From NCBI GenBank assembly GCA_023392125.1, contig JAEVZS010000007.1, positions 208,875-272,874 of the forward strand: a stretch of DNA of 64,000 bases, given 5' to 3'. This stretch comes from Bacteroidota bacterium (GTDB lineage: Bacteria > Bacteroidota > Bacteroidia > Cytophagales > Cytophagaceae). A model generated the notes under the pieces. That model ran no database searches and was not told the DNA's origin. It worked only from the letters and a program-made list of their open reading frames with translations. Below, piece after piece: positions 7,271 to 15,052 of this stretch. Every line of letters begins with the position of its first letter. Positions within the stretch are counted from its first letter, which is position 1. The position numbers were made by a program, and so were the translations under genes.

Positions 7271-9646
7271 TTAGCTTCCGCAAGCCTCGCACCCTTCCGG
7301 ATTATCCAGAGAGCATGCCATATCGCTGATATTTTTCTGTTTACGCAGTTCTTCGTCTGTTTCGACAGGTGCCTTCAATGCCTCTTTATCTACTGTAAAT
7401 TTAATAGCATCAGCTGCAGCCTTAGTTCTCAGATAATACATTCCTGTCTTAAGTCCTTTCTTCCAAGCATAAAAATGCATTGAAGTAAGCTTTCCGAAGT
7501 TAGGATCAGGCATATGCACATTAAAACTCTGACTCTGGCATATATAAGCACCGCGATCAGCAGACATGTCAATCAGAGCTTTCTGTTTAATTTCCCAGAC
7601 AGTCTTATATATGTCTTTAATATGCTGAGGAATCTCAGGAATCTGCTGAACGGAACCATTGGCCTCAATCAGTTTATTTTTCATACGCTCATTCCAGAGC
7701 CCCAGCTGAATCAGATCTTTTAACAAATGTTTGTTTACCACAACAAACTCACCGGAAAGTACTCTTCTGGTATAGATATTACTTGTATATGGTTCAAAAC
7801 ACTCGTTATTACCAAGAATCTGAGAGGTGGAAGCAGTCGGCATAGGTGCCACCAGCAGAGAGTTCCTTACTCCGTATTTCTTAACTTCTTTTTTCAGGCT
7901 CTCCCAATCCCAACGACCGGATCTTGGTGTCACTCCCCACATATCAAACTGGAAGATTCCTTTAGATACCGGAGATCCTTTATATGTGGAATACGGGCCT
8001 TCTGTTTTTGCCAGCTCGTTAGAAGCGCTCATCGCCCCGTAGTAAATCGTTTCGAATATATCCTCGTTCAGCTTACTGGCCTCATCGGAGTCAAAAGGCA
8101 TCCGAAGCATAATAAAGACATCGGCTAATCCCTGTACACCAAGTCCGATAGGCCTGTGACGCATATTAGAGTTTCTGGCTTCTTCAACCGGATAATAGTT
8201 TACGTCTATAATCTTGTTCAGGTTTCTGGTTGCCACCTGAGTAATCTCGAACAGCTTCTCATGATTGAACCGGCCATTTTCCACAAACTTTGGCAACGCA
8301 ATAGATGCCAGGTTACAGACAGCAACTTCATCCGGAGCAGTATATTCTATAATCTCGGTACACAGGTTACTCGATTTTATAGTACCAAGATTTTTCTGAT
8401 TCGATTTCTTATTAGCGTGGTCCTTATATAGCATATAAGGAGTACCTGTTTCGATCTGGGATTCAAGTACGGCAAACCATAACTCTTGTGCCTTTACAAT
8501 CTTTCTTGCTCTTCCTTCACGTTCATACTTCTCATACAGGGCTTCAAACTCTTTTCCATACGTTTCGCTCAGACCGGGAGCCTCATTAGGGCAGAATAAC
8601 GACCATTCCCCATTTTCCTCAACCCTCTTCATAAACAAGTCCGGGGTCCATAAGGCATAGAAAAGATCACGAGCTCTCAACTCCTCTTTTCCATGATTCT
8701 TTTTCAGATCAAGCCATTCAAATATATCTGCATGCCAGGGCTCAAGATATATAGCAAAGGCACCTTTCCTTTTTCCGCCACCCTGATCTACATAACGCGC
8801 TGTATCATTGAATACCCTTAGCATTGGAATAATTCCGTTAGAACTTCCATTTGTGCCCTTGATATATGAACCCGTTGCCCGGATATTATGTATGCTCAGG
8901 CCAATTCCCCCGGCTGACTGGGAAATTTTTGCACACTGCTTCAATGTATTATAAATTCCATCAATACTGTCTTCCTTCACAGTCAGCAGGAAACAGGATG
9001 AAAGCTGAGGCTTGGGAGTACCCGCATTAAAAAGTGTCGGGGTGGCATGAGTAAACCATTTCTCCGACATAAGATTGTAGGTTTCGACGGCAGCCTCAAT
9101 GTCATGTCCGTGAATTCCTATAGCGACCCTCATAAGCATTTGCTGAGGACGCTCCACGATTTTGCCATCAAGTTTTAAAAGATAAGAGCGCTCAAGGGTT
9201 TTAAAACCGAAATAATCATAGTTAAAATCCCTGTCGTATATAATGGATGAATCCAGAAGCGCTGCGTGCTTTCTGACAACCTCATAAGTCTCTTTGGATA
9301 TCAATGAAGCATTTTCACCTGTTTTAGGATCGAGATAGGTATAGAGTCTTTTCATGGTATTTGAAAAAGACTTACTGGTAACCTTATGCAGATTGGATAT
9401 CGCAATCCGCGCTGCCAGAATCGCGTAGTCAGGATGCTTCGTTGTTAAGGAAGCAGCGATCTCCGCAGCCAGATTGTCCAGCTCAATGGTAGTAACGCCA
9501 TCATATAAACCGTCTATAACTTTTTTGGCTACATCTATCGGCTCAATATAATTCAGGTCCAACCCATAGCAGAGTCTTTCAATCCTTGCTGTAATTTTAT
9601 CAAATTTTACAGACTCACGACGGCCATCTCGTTTAATTACATACAT
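7271..9646 (-). CDS. nrdA: Ribonucleoside-diphosphate reductase, class I alpha subunit
   Basis: Catalytic subunit of aerobic ribonucleotide reductase, making deoxynucleotides from ribonucleoside diphosphates. 791 residues. An ATP-cone (about residues 1-90, starting YVIKRDGRRESVKFDKI) indicates dATP feedback control. Active-site blocks are visible: SSCFLL (first redox Cys), SSNLCTEI (Asn, thiyl-radical Cys and Glu) and NNECFEPYTSN (second redox Cys). The protein ends NPEGCEACGS; the CxxC near the end is the shuttle pair that re-reduces the active site, more tightly spaced than the CxxxxC of E. coli NrdA. It follows nrdB after 24 bases and is surely co-transcribed with it. Confidence 0.97.
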   Translation of the reverse strand: MYVIKRDGRRESVKFDKITARIERLCYGLDLNYIEPIDVAKKVIDGLYDGVTTIELDNLAAEIAASLTTKHPDYAILAARIAISNLHKVTSKSFSNTMKRLYTYLDPKTGENASLISKETYEVVRKHAALLDSSIIYDRDFNYDYFGFKTLERSYLLKLDGKIVERPQQMLMRVAIGIHGHDIEAAVETYNLMSEKWFTHATPTLFNAGTPKPQLSSCFLLTVKEDSIDGIYNTLKQCAKISQSAGGIGLSIHNIRATGSYIKGTNGSSNGIIPMLRVFNDTARYVDQGGGKRKGAFAIYLEPWHADIFEWLDLKKNHGKEELRARDLFYALWTPDLFMKRVEENGEWSLFCPNEAPGLSETYGKEFEALYEKYEREGRARKIVKAQELWFAVLESQIETGTPYMLYKDHANKKSNQKNLGTIKSSNLCTEIIEYTAPDEVAVCNLASIALPKFVENGRFNHEKLFEITQVATRNLNKIIDVNYYPVEEARNSNMRHRPIGLGVQGLADVFIMLRMPFDSDEASKLNEDIFETIYYGAMSASNELAKTEGPYSTYKGSPVSKGIFQFDMWGVTPRSGRWDWESLKKEVKKYGVRNSLLVAPMPTASTSQILGNNECFEPYTSNIYTRRVLSGEFVVVNKHLLKDLIQLGLWNERMKNKLIEANGSVQQIPEIPQHIKDIYKTVWEIKQKALIDMSADRGAYICQSQSFNVHMPDPNFGKLTSMHFYAWKKGLKTGMYYLRTKAAADAIKFTVDKEALKAPVETDEELRKQKNISDMACSLDNPEGCEACGS

Positions 9647-9670
9647 AGTTTAAAATGCTTCAATGTTGGT

Positions 9671-10657
9671 TTAAAAATCTTCGTCAAGTGAGAATTTAGG
9701 CGCGTCTTTACCTTCATTCTTATTCATTACTCCCGCCTTCTGATACTCGGCAACACGCTTTTCAAAGAAGTTGGTTTTTCCCTGCAGCGAAATCATCTCC
9801 ATGAAATCGAAAGGATTAGCAGCATTGTAGTGTTTTTTAAGACCTAGCGCTACCAGTAGTCTGTCAGCAACAAACTCAATATACTGAGACATCAGATCAG
9901 AGTTCATACCTATTAATTTTACAGGCAGTGCATCAACGATAAACTCTTTTTCGATATCTACCGCATCGGTGATAATCTTCAATACCGCTTCCTCCGGAAG
10001 TTTGTTTTTTATATATTCTGTATAGAGTAAACAGGCAAAATCGCAATGCAGACCTTCGTCTCTGGATATCAACTCGTTTGAAAAGCTCAACCCAGGCATC
10101 AGACCACGTTTCTTAAGCCAGAAAATGGAACAGAAGCTTCCGGAGAAAAATATTCCTTCCACTGCTGCAAACGCAAGAAGCCTTTCCACGAAAGAGCCGT
10201 TATCGATCCAACGCAGCGCCCATTCACCTTTTTTTGCAACAGCCGGAACAGTTTCAAGCGCATTAAAAAGCTTATCTTTTTCCTGCTGATCTTTAACATA
10301 GGTGTCAATAAGCAGAGAATACGTTTCCGAATGGATATTTTCCATCATAATCTGGAATCCATAAAAGCACTTGGCTTCTGCATATTGCACCTGCTCCAGA
10401 AAATTCTGGGCAAGATTTTCATTAACGATCCCATCACTTGCGGCAAAGAAAGCGAGCACATGAGAAATAAAATGACGTTCTCCGTCATTTAACCGTTCCC
10501 AATCCGCAAGATCACTGCTCAGATCGATTTCCTCTGCGGTCCAGAAGCTGGCTTCGGCCTGCTTATACATTTGCCATATGTCGTCGTACTCAATGGGAAA
10601 AAGGACAAATCTGTTCTTATTTTCCTTCAACAACGGCTCTTCTAATTCCTGACTCAT
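9671..10657 (-). CDS. nrdB: Ribonucleoside-diphosphate reductase, class I beta subunit
   Basis: Radical-generating subunit partnered with NrdA. 328 residues. By alignment from memory with E. coli NrdB, the metal ligands are D45, E106 and H109, with later Glu/Glu/His in AVEGIFF and RDEGLHCDF. Y113 in ENIHSETY is the radical tyrosine, so this is a tyrosyl-radical enzyme and not the Phe-type class Ic. The acidic C-terminus (FSLDEDF) is the tail that docks on the alpha subunit. It is the first gene of the nrdBA operon; a perfect DnaA box lies about 200 bases upstream of its start. Confidence 0.97.
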   Translation of the reverse strand: MSQELEEPLLKENKNRFVLFPIEYDDIWQMYKQAEASFWTAEEIDLSSDLADWERLNDGERHFISHVLAFFAASDGIVNENLAQNFLEQVQYAEAKCFYGFQIMMENIHSETYSLLIDTYVKDQQEKDKLFNALETVPAVAKKGEWALRWIDNGSFVERLLAFAAVEGIFFSGSFCSIFWLKKRGLMPGLSFSNELISRDEGLHCDFACLLYTEYIKNKLPEEAVLKIITDAVDIEKEFIVDALPVKLIGMNSDLMSQYIEFVADRLLVALGLKKHYNAANPFDFMEMISLQGKTNFFEKRVAEYQKAGVMNKNEGKDAPKFSLDEDF

Positions 10658-10860
10658 ATTTATCGGGGTTACCTTTTAAATATAACAATTATTTTGACCC
10701 AAAATAAACTTTCAACCGGATATAATTTACTCAGTTTTGAGAGATCCCGGACTGCAACAGCCATTTCCCTCATAAAACACGCAAAATCAGCGAAAGATGA
10801 CTTTTTACCAATTAAGGCTGTACAAATATTGCCAAAATGTTAAATAAAGTCAAAGTCCTT

Positions 10861-10869
10861 TTATCCACA
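10861..10869 (+). promoter_or_regulatory. DnaA-box match upstream of nrdBA
   Basis: TTATCCACA matches the DnaA box consensus TTATNCACA exactly. It is 204 bases upstream of the nrdB start. In E. coli, DnaA controls nrdAB through such boxes; whether that applies here is inference from a single site. Confidence 0.4.
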
Positions 10870-10886
10870 GACAGGTATGTTAAAAA

Positions 10887-10898
10887 GTTGTTAACAAC
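10887..10898. repeat. Perfect 12-base palindrome
   Basis: GTTGTTAACAAC reads the same on both strands. It lies 17 bases from the DnaA-box match in the nrdB-rplU spacer and could be an operator. No known regulator is assigned. Confidence 0.4.
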
Positions 10899-11052
10899 AA
10901 CATAAAATTCTATAAATAAGAACAATAACATTATCGGGCAAATTATTTAAAAATAGACAACTTCAACGATTGGCCCAGAATCATAGTCAAGTCTACACAT
11001 TCAGCCGATGTAAGTCTGCATAAAAAAAACTTATATATTAAAGTGCCTCTAA

Positions 11053-11084
11053 TTTGTTTCTTAATAATTAATAATATACATTTG
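11053..11084 (+). promoter_or_regulatory. Promoter of rplU-rpmA
   Basis: TTTG (11053-11056), a 20-base spacer and TACATTTG (11077-11084) match the Bacteroidota consensus TTTG-N19-21-TAnnTTTG at every specified base. It lies 35 bases upstream of the rplU ATG. This is the best promoter in the window. Confidence 0.82.
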
Positions 11085-11119
11085 CAATCCTTTTTAGAAA
11101 AAAATTAACTAAGAAAGCA

Positions 11120-11431
11120 ATGTACGCAATAGTTGACATCGCAGGAAAGCAATACAAAGTAGAGAAAGACAAGTTTATATATACCAATAAACTTGCTGGG
11201 GAGGAAGGATCTTCGATTGAATTCGAAAATGTCCTTCTTATCAGTGCAAATGGTAAAACTGACGTTGGCGCTCCTGCTGTAAAAGGCGCTAAGGTTTCCG
11301 GAAAAATCCTTTCTCATCTGAAAGATGACAAAGTAATCATCTTCAAAATGAAAAGAAGAAAAGGATTCAGAAAAAAGAACGGTCACAGACAGGCTTTAAC
11401 AAAGGTATTAATCGAGAACATCTCTAAATAA
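11120..11431 (+). CDS. rplU: 50S ribosomal protein L21
   Basis: Structural protein of the large ribosomal subunit that binds 23S rRNA. 103 residues, full length, starting MYAIVDIAGKQYKVEKDK and with the conserved basic block KMKRRKGFRKKNGHRQ near residues 75-90. First gene of the rplU-rpmA pair, ten bases before rpmA. Confidence 0.97.
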   Translation: MYAIVDIAGKQYKVEKDKFIYTNKLAGEEGSSIEFENVLLISANGKTDVGAPAVKGAKVSGKILSHLKDDKVIIFKMKRRKGFRKKNGHRQALTKVLIENISK

Positions 11432-11441
11432 TTAAACGACT

Positions 11442-11702
11442 ATGGCACACAAGAAAGGAGTCGGTAGCTCAAAGAACGGTAGAGAGTCAGAAAGTAAACG
11501 ACTTGGCGTTAAAATATTTGGCGGACAGGCTGCAAAAGCCGGCAATATTATCGTCAGACAAAGAGGAACAGAACATCATCCAGGTAAAAATGTTGGTGTA
11601 GGTAAAGATTTCACAATCTTTGCTCTTGTTGACGGCAAAGTGGAGTTCAAAAAGGGAAGAAAAAACAGATCTTTCATTTCTGTTATTCCTTTTGAAGCCT
11701 AA
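11442..11702 (+). CDS. rpmA: 50S ribosomal protein L27
   Basis: Large-subunit protein whose N-terminus reaches towards the peptidyl-transferase centre. 86 residues, starting MAHKKGVGSSKNGRESESK, with the family block RQRGTEHHPGKNVGVGKD. The N-terminus starts directly with MAHKKG; there is no cleavable extension of the kind found in Firmicutes L27. Confidence 0.97.
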   Translation: MAHKKGVGSSKNGRESESKRLGVKIFGGQAAKAGNIIVRQRGTEHHPGKNVGVGKDFTIFALVDGKVEFKKGRKNRSFISVIPFEA

Positions 11703-11727
11703 TTTGTAAAAATAATTCTCTGTTTTA

Positions 11728-11760
11728 GAAAGGTTGTCTTTTATTAAGGCAACCTTTTCT
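11728..11760 (+). terminator. Terminator of rplU-rpmA
   Basis: AAAGGTTGTCTT (11729-11740) pairs with AAGGCAACCTTT (11747-11758) with one G-T pair, followed by TCTTGTTTT. Confidence 0.75.
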
Positions 11761-12007
11761 TGTTTTCCCCTCATAAGAAGTATCCGAACCGGTACATTTT
11801 CCAATTCAACTATTTTTATTTTTTTAAAACATTCTTTGGGGGAGAGCATAATTCTACAGATCAATCTGTTATACCCCTAAAAGCTTCTGAAAAAATCCTC
11901 CGTCGATCATCTCAGGGGAACGATTCTTTATTTCCATCTGTATGAACATATAAGTTTTAACAGCAGAATTTCTGCGCCTAATTTTCTAATCATTAAAACT
12001 TATCTTG
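11761..12007. other. Non-coding spacer upstream of the beta-helix lipoprotein
   Basis: With the preceding terminator this makes a 305-base stretch without a gene. The only open frame in it has composition unlike coding sequence here. The palindromic GCAGAATTTCTGC near 11963-11975 lies about 35 bases before the next gene; no consensus promoter is clear. Confidence 0.5.
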
Positions 12008-13387
12008 ATGAAGAAAAAACCAGCCTTCAAAGCTCGTAGATTTCATTTTATTCTATCTATGGCTTTATTATCTCAACTATTTCTCTTCTCTCAATGTAAA
12101 AAAGAGCATGAGGAACCTCTTCCGGATAACCCTATAGAATCAGCAATGCCGGGGGACTCTTCCGATCAGCGTTATCAATCTCTCGGCAGAGTAGCTTATG
12201 TCATTAAGGCAACAGAACAGGTAATCGATGGCGAACAACTTGATCTGAAACCGGGCGATATTATCAAAATTGCTTCAGGAAACCGCGGACCATTATTGCT
12301 GAAAAATATTAAGGGTAGCAGCTCATCTCCTGTAGTCATTATCAATGAAAACGGGAAAGCCACCATTCAGTCATCCGGGGCATATGGACTAAAAACAGAA
12401 AACTGCCAGTTCTTCCGTTTATCGGGTTCCGGCAGCAATTCGACAAACAAAGGTCTTGTAATTGATGGGGGGCAGATCGGAGTCTCTTTTGACAAGTTCA
12501 GCTCAGACTTTGAAGTCGACAATATTGAAGTCAAAAATTGTGGCTTCGCAGGGATCATGGCTAAAACTGACCCAAGTTGTGAGCTGCAATCTGATTATGG
12601 CAACTTTACCATGCAGAACCTCAAGTTTCATAATAACTTTGTTCATGACGTAAAAGGAGAGGGTTTTTATGTAGGAAACTCCTTTTTCTTTGAAGGCAGG
12701 GACCTGGATTGTGGTAAAATAAGACCTCACGAAATTCATAATGTAGAAATCTATAACAATAAAATTCTAAACTCTGGCTGTGAAGGCATCCAGGCAGGAT
12801 GTGTAACACAAGGATTAAAAATCCATCACAATACAGTTGAAAGTTTCGGGATCAGTCCATTTGCCCAGGCTCAGGATAACGGTGTGCAGATCGGAGAAGG
12901 ATCTTCCGGTGATCTTTACAATAATGTCATCAAAAACGGACCGGGGAACGGGATCATTGTCCTTGGTACCGGCAACACCAAAATTTATAACAATCTTGTT
13001 GTAAATCCGGGCAGCCATGGCGCATTTGTTGACAACAGAGGTTCCGCATACGGAGATGTTTCGTTTATTCATAATACATTTATTAATGTACAGGCAGGCG
13101 GAATCAAAACCTATAATGAGCTTGTCGCTAATAAGTTCTACAATAATATCATTACAGGGAATGTCACTCCGTTTAGTTATGACCATGGAGCTACAGGAGA
13201 TGAACAGAACAACCTGACTGTATCTTCTGCTGAGGAATGCGGGTTTGCCAATGCAGCTGGCGGGGACTTCCGCTTATCAGCAAACTCTCCGGCCATAGAC
13301 AAAGGTATTACAACGGAGATCAATACGGATCTTGCCAATAAAGCACGAACAGGCTCTGCACCGGATATTGGTGCCTACGAATTCTAA
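12008..13387 (+). CDS. Surface-exposed right-handed beta-helix protein, probable lipoprotein
   Basis: 459 residues. A hydrophobic leader ends in LFLFSQC (Cys30) followed by KKEHEE, which looks like a lipoprotein signal, although Gln before the Cys is not the classical lipobox residue. From about residue 60 on, short strands rich in N-N and I-x-x-N patterns (HNNFVHDVKG, YNNKILNSGCEGI, HHNTVESFG, YNNLVVNPGSHGAF) form the coils of a parallel beta-helix. The end PDIGAYEF is a common terminus of secreted Bacteroidota beta-helix proteins. Such folds often bind or cleave polysaccharide (pectate lyase-like), but no catalytic site is recognisable. The TTG three bases upstream was rejected in favour of the ATG at 12008. 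Confidence 0.82.
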   Translation: MKKKPAFKARRFHFILSMALLSQLFLFSQCKKEHEEPLPDNPIESAMPGDSSDQRYQSLGRVAYVIKATEQVIDGEQLDLKPGDIIKIASGNRGPLLLKNIKGSSSSPVVIINENGKATIQSSGAYGLKTENCQFFRLSGSGSNSTNKGLVIDGGQIGVSFDKFSSDFEVDNIEVKNCGFAGIMAKTDPSCELQSDYGNFTMQNLKFHNNFVHDVKGEGFYVGNSFFFEGRDLDCGKIRPHEIHNVEIYNNKILNSGCEGIQAGCVTQGLKIHHNTVESFGISPFAQAQDNGVQIGEGSSGDLYNNVIKNGPGNGIIVLGTGNTKIYNNLVVNPGSHGAFVDNRGSAYGDVSFIHNTFINVQAGGIKTYNELVANKFYNNIITGNVTPFSYDHGATGDEQNNLTVSSAEECGFANAAGGDFRLSANSPAIDKGITTEINTDLANKARTGSAPDIGAYEF

Positions 13388-13410
13388 ATGTTAAAAATCA
13401 GATTTGATTA

Positions 13411-13453
13411 ACAACACAAACGGACTGCGATCGGGTAGTCCGTTTGTTGTTTC
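13411..13453. terminator. Bidirectional terminator between convergent genes
   Basis: ACAACACAAACGGACT (13411-13426) pairs with AGTCCGTTTGTTGT (13437-13450) with a small mismatch, followed by TTC. It separates the beta-helix gene from the convergent rhomboid, whose stop codon it abuts. Confidence 0.75.
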
Positions 13454-14070
13454 TAAAATATACTCCAATTGGACAGCTGATCAAAGAAACTGTTAATTAG
13501 CCGGGGCTCTATAAGGACAATGAAAAGCATACCGAACAAGGCCCCATAGAAATGTGCATCATGATTGATTCCGCCAGACTGTTTCTGAGCTGAAACATAG
13601 GAATAAACAAGGTATAAGACTGCAAATATTATAGCAGGGACAGGCAACACAAAGAACAAGTATATTATGTCCACAGGTCTTATGATTACCCATGCAAACA
13701 ATACCGCCGCAACGGCTCCGGAAGCCCCCAGCGAGTTGTACCTGTAATCATTCTTATGCTTCAGAAATGTAGGAATATCGGCGACAACAATTGCCAACAG
13801 GTAAAAGCCCAGATAATATAGCATCCCCGAGGTCCCATACAAATAATTAAGGAATCCTTCCAGATTTCTGCCAAAGAAATAAAAAGACAGCATATTGACG
13901 AAAAGATGTGTCTGATCAGCGTGGATGAAGCCGCTCGTAATAAACCGGTCATACTGCTTTTTATGTACAACCATATATGGGTTTAACAGCCAGCGCCGAT
14001 ATACATCCTCATTGTTCCATGCATAGAAACTCGCAGCGACAGAGGCTATAATTATTAAAATAGTAATCAT
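13453..14070 (-). CDS. Rhomboid family intramembrane serine protease
   Basis: 205 residues with about six hydrophobic segments. The catalytic Ser is in NSLGASGAVAA and the His in HDAHFYGALFG, the GxSG and H-x-x-G-x-x-x-G motifs of rhomboids. The FVNMLSFYFFGR loop before the first core helix also fits. It cleaves membrane proteins within the bilayer; the substrate is unknown. Its stop and start lie in a tight minus-strand run: the polyprenyl synthase upstream ends only three bases before its start, so the two are probably co-transcribed. One of three rhomboids in this window. Confidence 0.92.
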   Translation of the reverse strand: MITILIIIASVAASFYAWNNEDVYRRWLLNPYMVVHKKQYDRFITSGFIHADQTHLFVNMLSFYFFGRNLEGFLNYLYGTSGMLYYLGFYLLAIVVADIPTFLKHKNDYRYNSLGASGAVAAVLFAWVIIRPVDIIYLFFVLPVPAIIFAVLYLVYSYVSAQKQSGGINHDAHFYGALFGMLFIVLIEPRLINSFFDQLSNWSIF

Positions 14071-14073
14071 TTC

Positions 14074-15051
14074 TTAATTTTCCCTTTGTGCTAATTGTAG
14101 GAAATATTTCTTCAGAGCATTCTTTTTATATAAAGGAGAATTAACCTTAACCAGACAACTTAATGCGTTGTCAATATATTTATCAATCATGCGTTCTGTC
14201 TCCTGCCCGATTCTCAGCTTTTTATAAATCTCTGTCACAGCCTTCACTTTTTCAGCAGAATCGTGGTCTTTACTGTCAAAGTACTTCCGCAATACAGTCA
14301 ACTCTTCTTTTCCGGCCAGGTCAAAGGCTTTTATCAACAGAAATGTTTTTTTATTGGAAATAATATCTCCCCCTACCTGCTTTCCAAACTTTTTCTGATC
14401 TCCGAATACATCCAGCAGATCATCTTTAAGCTGAAAGGCTATTCCCATATTCTCGCCTGCCTGTTTGATCCATTGCTGATTTGCCTTATCTGCCCCGCCT
14501 ATTATTGCTCCCAGCTCCAATGCATAACCCAGCAGAACAGCAGTTTTCAGACGAATCATCTCAAGATAATCTGCCTGATTTACCATGGCAGCTGTCTCAA
14601 AGTTTACATCGTATTGCTGCCCCTCGCAAACCTGCGCAGCGCAACGATTGAACGGCGGCAGTATCTGCGGATACAATGCAGGAGCTGTTTCAAGCAGATA
14701 TTCATATGCTTTTACCAGCATCACATCCCCGGCAAGAATAGCAACGTTCCTGTTCCATTTCTCATGAACAGTCTGCTGATTTCTCCGCAAAGGAGCATTG
14801 TCCATGATATCATCATGCATCAGGGTAAAGTTGTGAAAAACTTCTACCCCCAGAGAAGGCATGATGGCTTTTTCATAATCCTCAGAAAAAAGATAGGTGC
14901 CAAATACTGTCAGCAACGGGCGGAGTCTTTTGCCTCCCAGTTGCATGAAATATCGGATAGGGTCATATAATTCGGCAGGATCGTCACCAAAAGAAGCCTT
15001 CTTTATTTCAGCATTAATCTGGTTAAGAACGTTTTCTGGATTAAAAAGCAT
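14074..15051 (-). CDS. Polyprenyl diphosphate synthase
   Basis: Condenses isopentenyl diphosphate with allylic diphosphates to make the linear isoprenoid tails of quinones or related lipids. 325 residues. GGKRLRPLL near residue 45, the first aspartate-rich motif DDIMD and the second KDDLLDVFGD are all present. The chain length cannot be set with confidence from motifs. The ATG at 15051 follows the RNase R stop by one base and is preferred to a TTG nine bases upstream that would overlap RNase R. Confidence 0.93.
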   Translation of the reverse strand: MLFNPENVLNQINAEIKKASFGDDPAELYDPIRYFMQLGGKRLRPLLTVFGTYLFSEDYEKAIMPSLGVEVFHNFTLMHDDIMDNAPLRRNQQTVHEKWNRNVAILAGDVMLVKAYEYLLETAPALYPQILPPFNRCAAQVCEGQQYDVNFETAAMVNQADYLEMIRLKTAVLLGYALELGAIIGGADKANQQWIKQAGENMGIAFQLKDDLLDVFGDQKKFGKQVGGDIISNKKTFLLIKAFDLAGKEELTVLRKYFDSKDHDSAEKVKAVTEIYKKLRIGQETERMIDKYIDNALSCLVKVNSPLYKKNALKKYFLQLAQREN

Positions 15052-15052
15052 T

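Larger units (their letters stand above)
10658..11119. other. Intergenic region between divergent nrdB and rplU
   Basis: 462 bases, AT-rich, no credible gene. It must hold the nrdBA promoter on the minus strand (I could not find a clear TAnnTTTG box for it) and the rplU promoter on the plus strand (11053-11084). It also contains one perfect DnaA box and a 12-base palindrome, listed separately. Confidence 0.7.

Noticed and set aside
10658..11119. Possible replication origin near the DnaA box
   Set aside because: Only one DnaA box is found and there is no dnaA, dnaN or cluster of boxes; a regulatory site is the more modest reading.
11760..11945. 61-residue plus-strand frame between rpmA and the beta-helix gene
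   Set aside because: Starts inside the rpmA terminator, has skewed composition and no recognisable feature.
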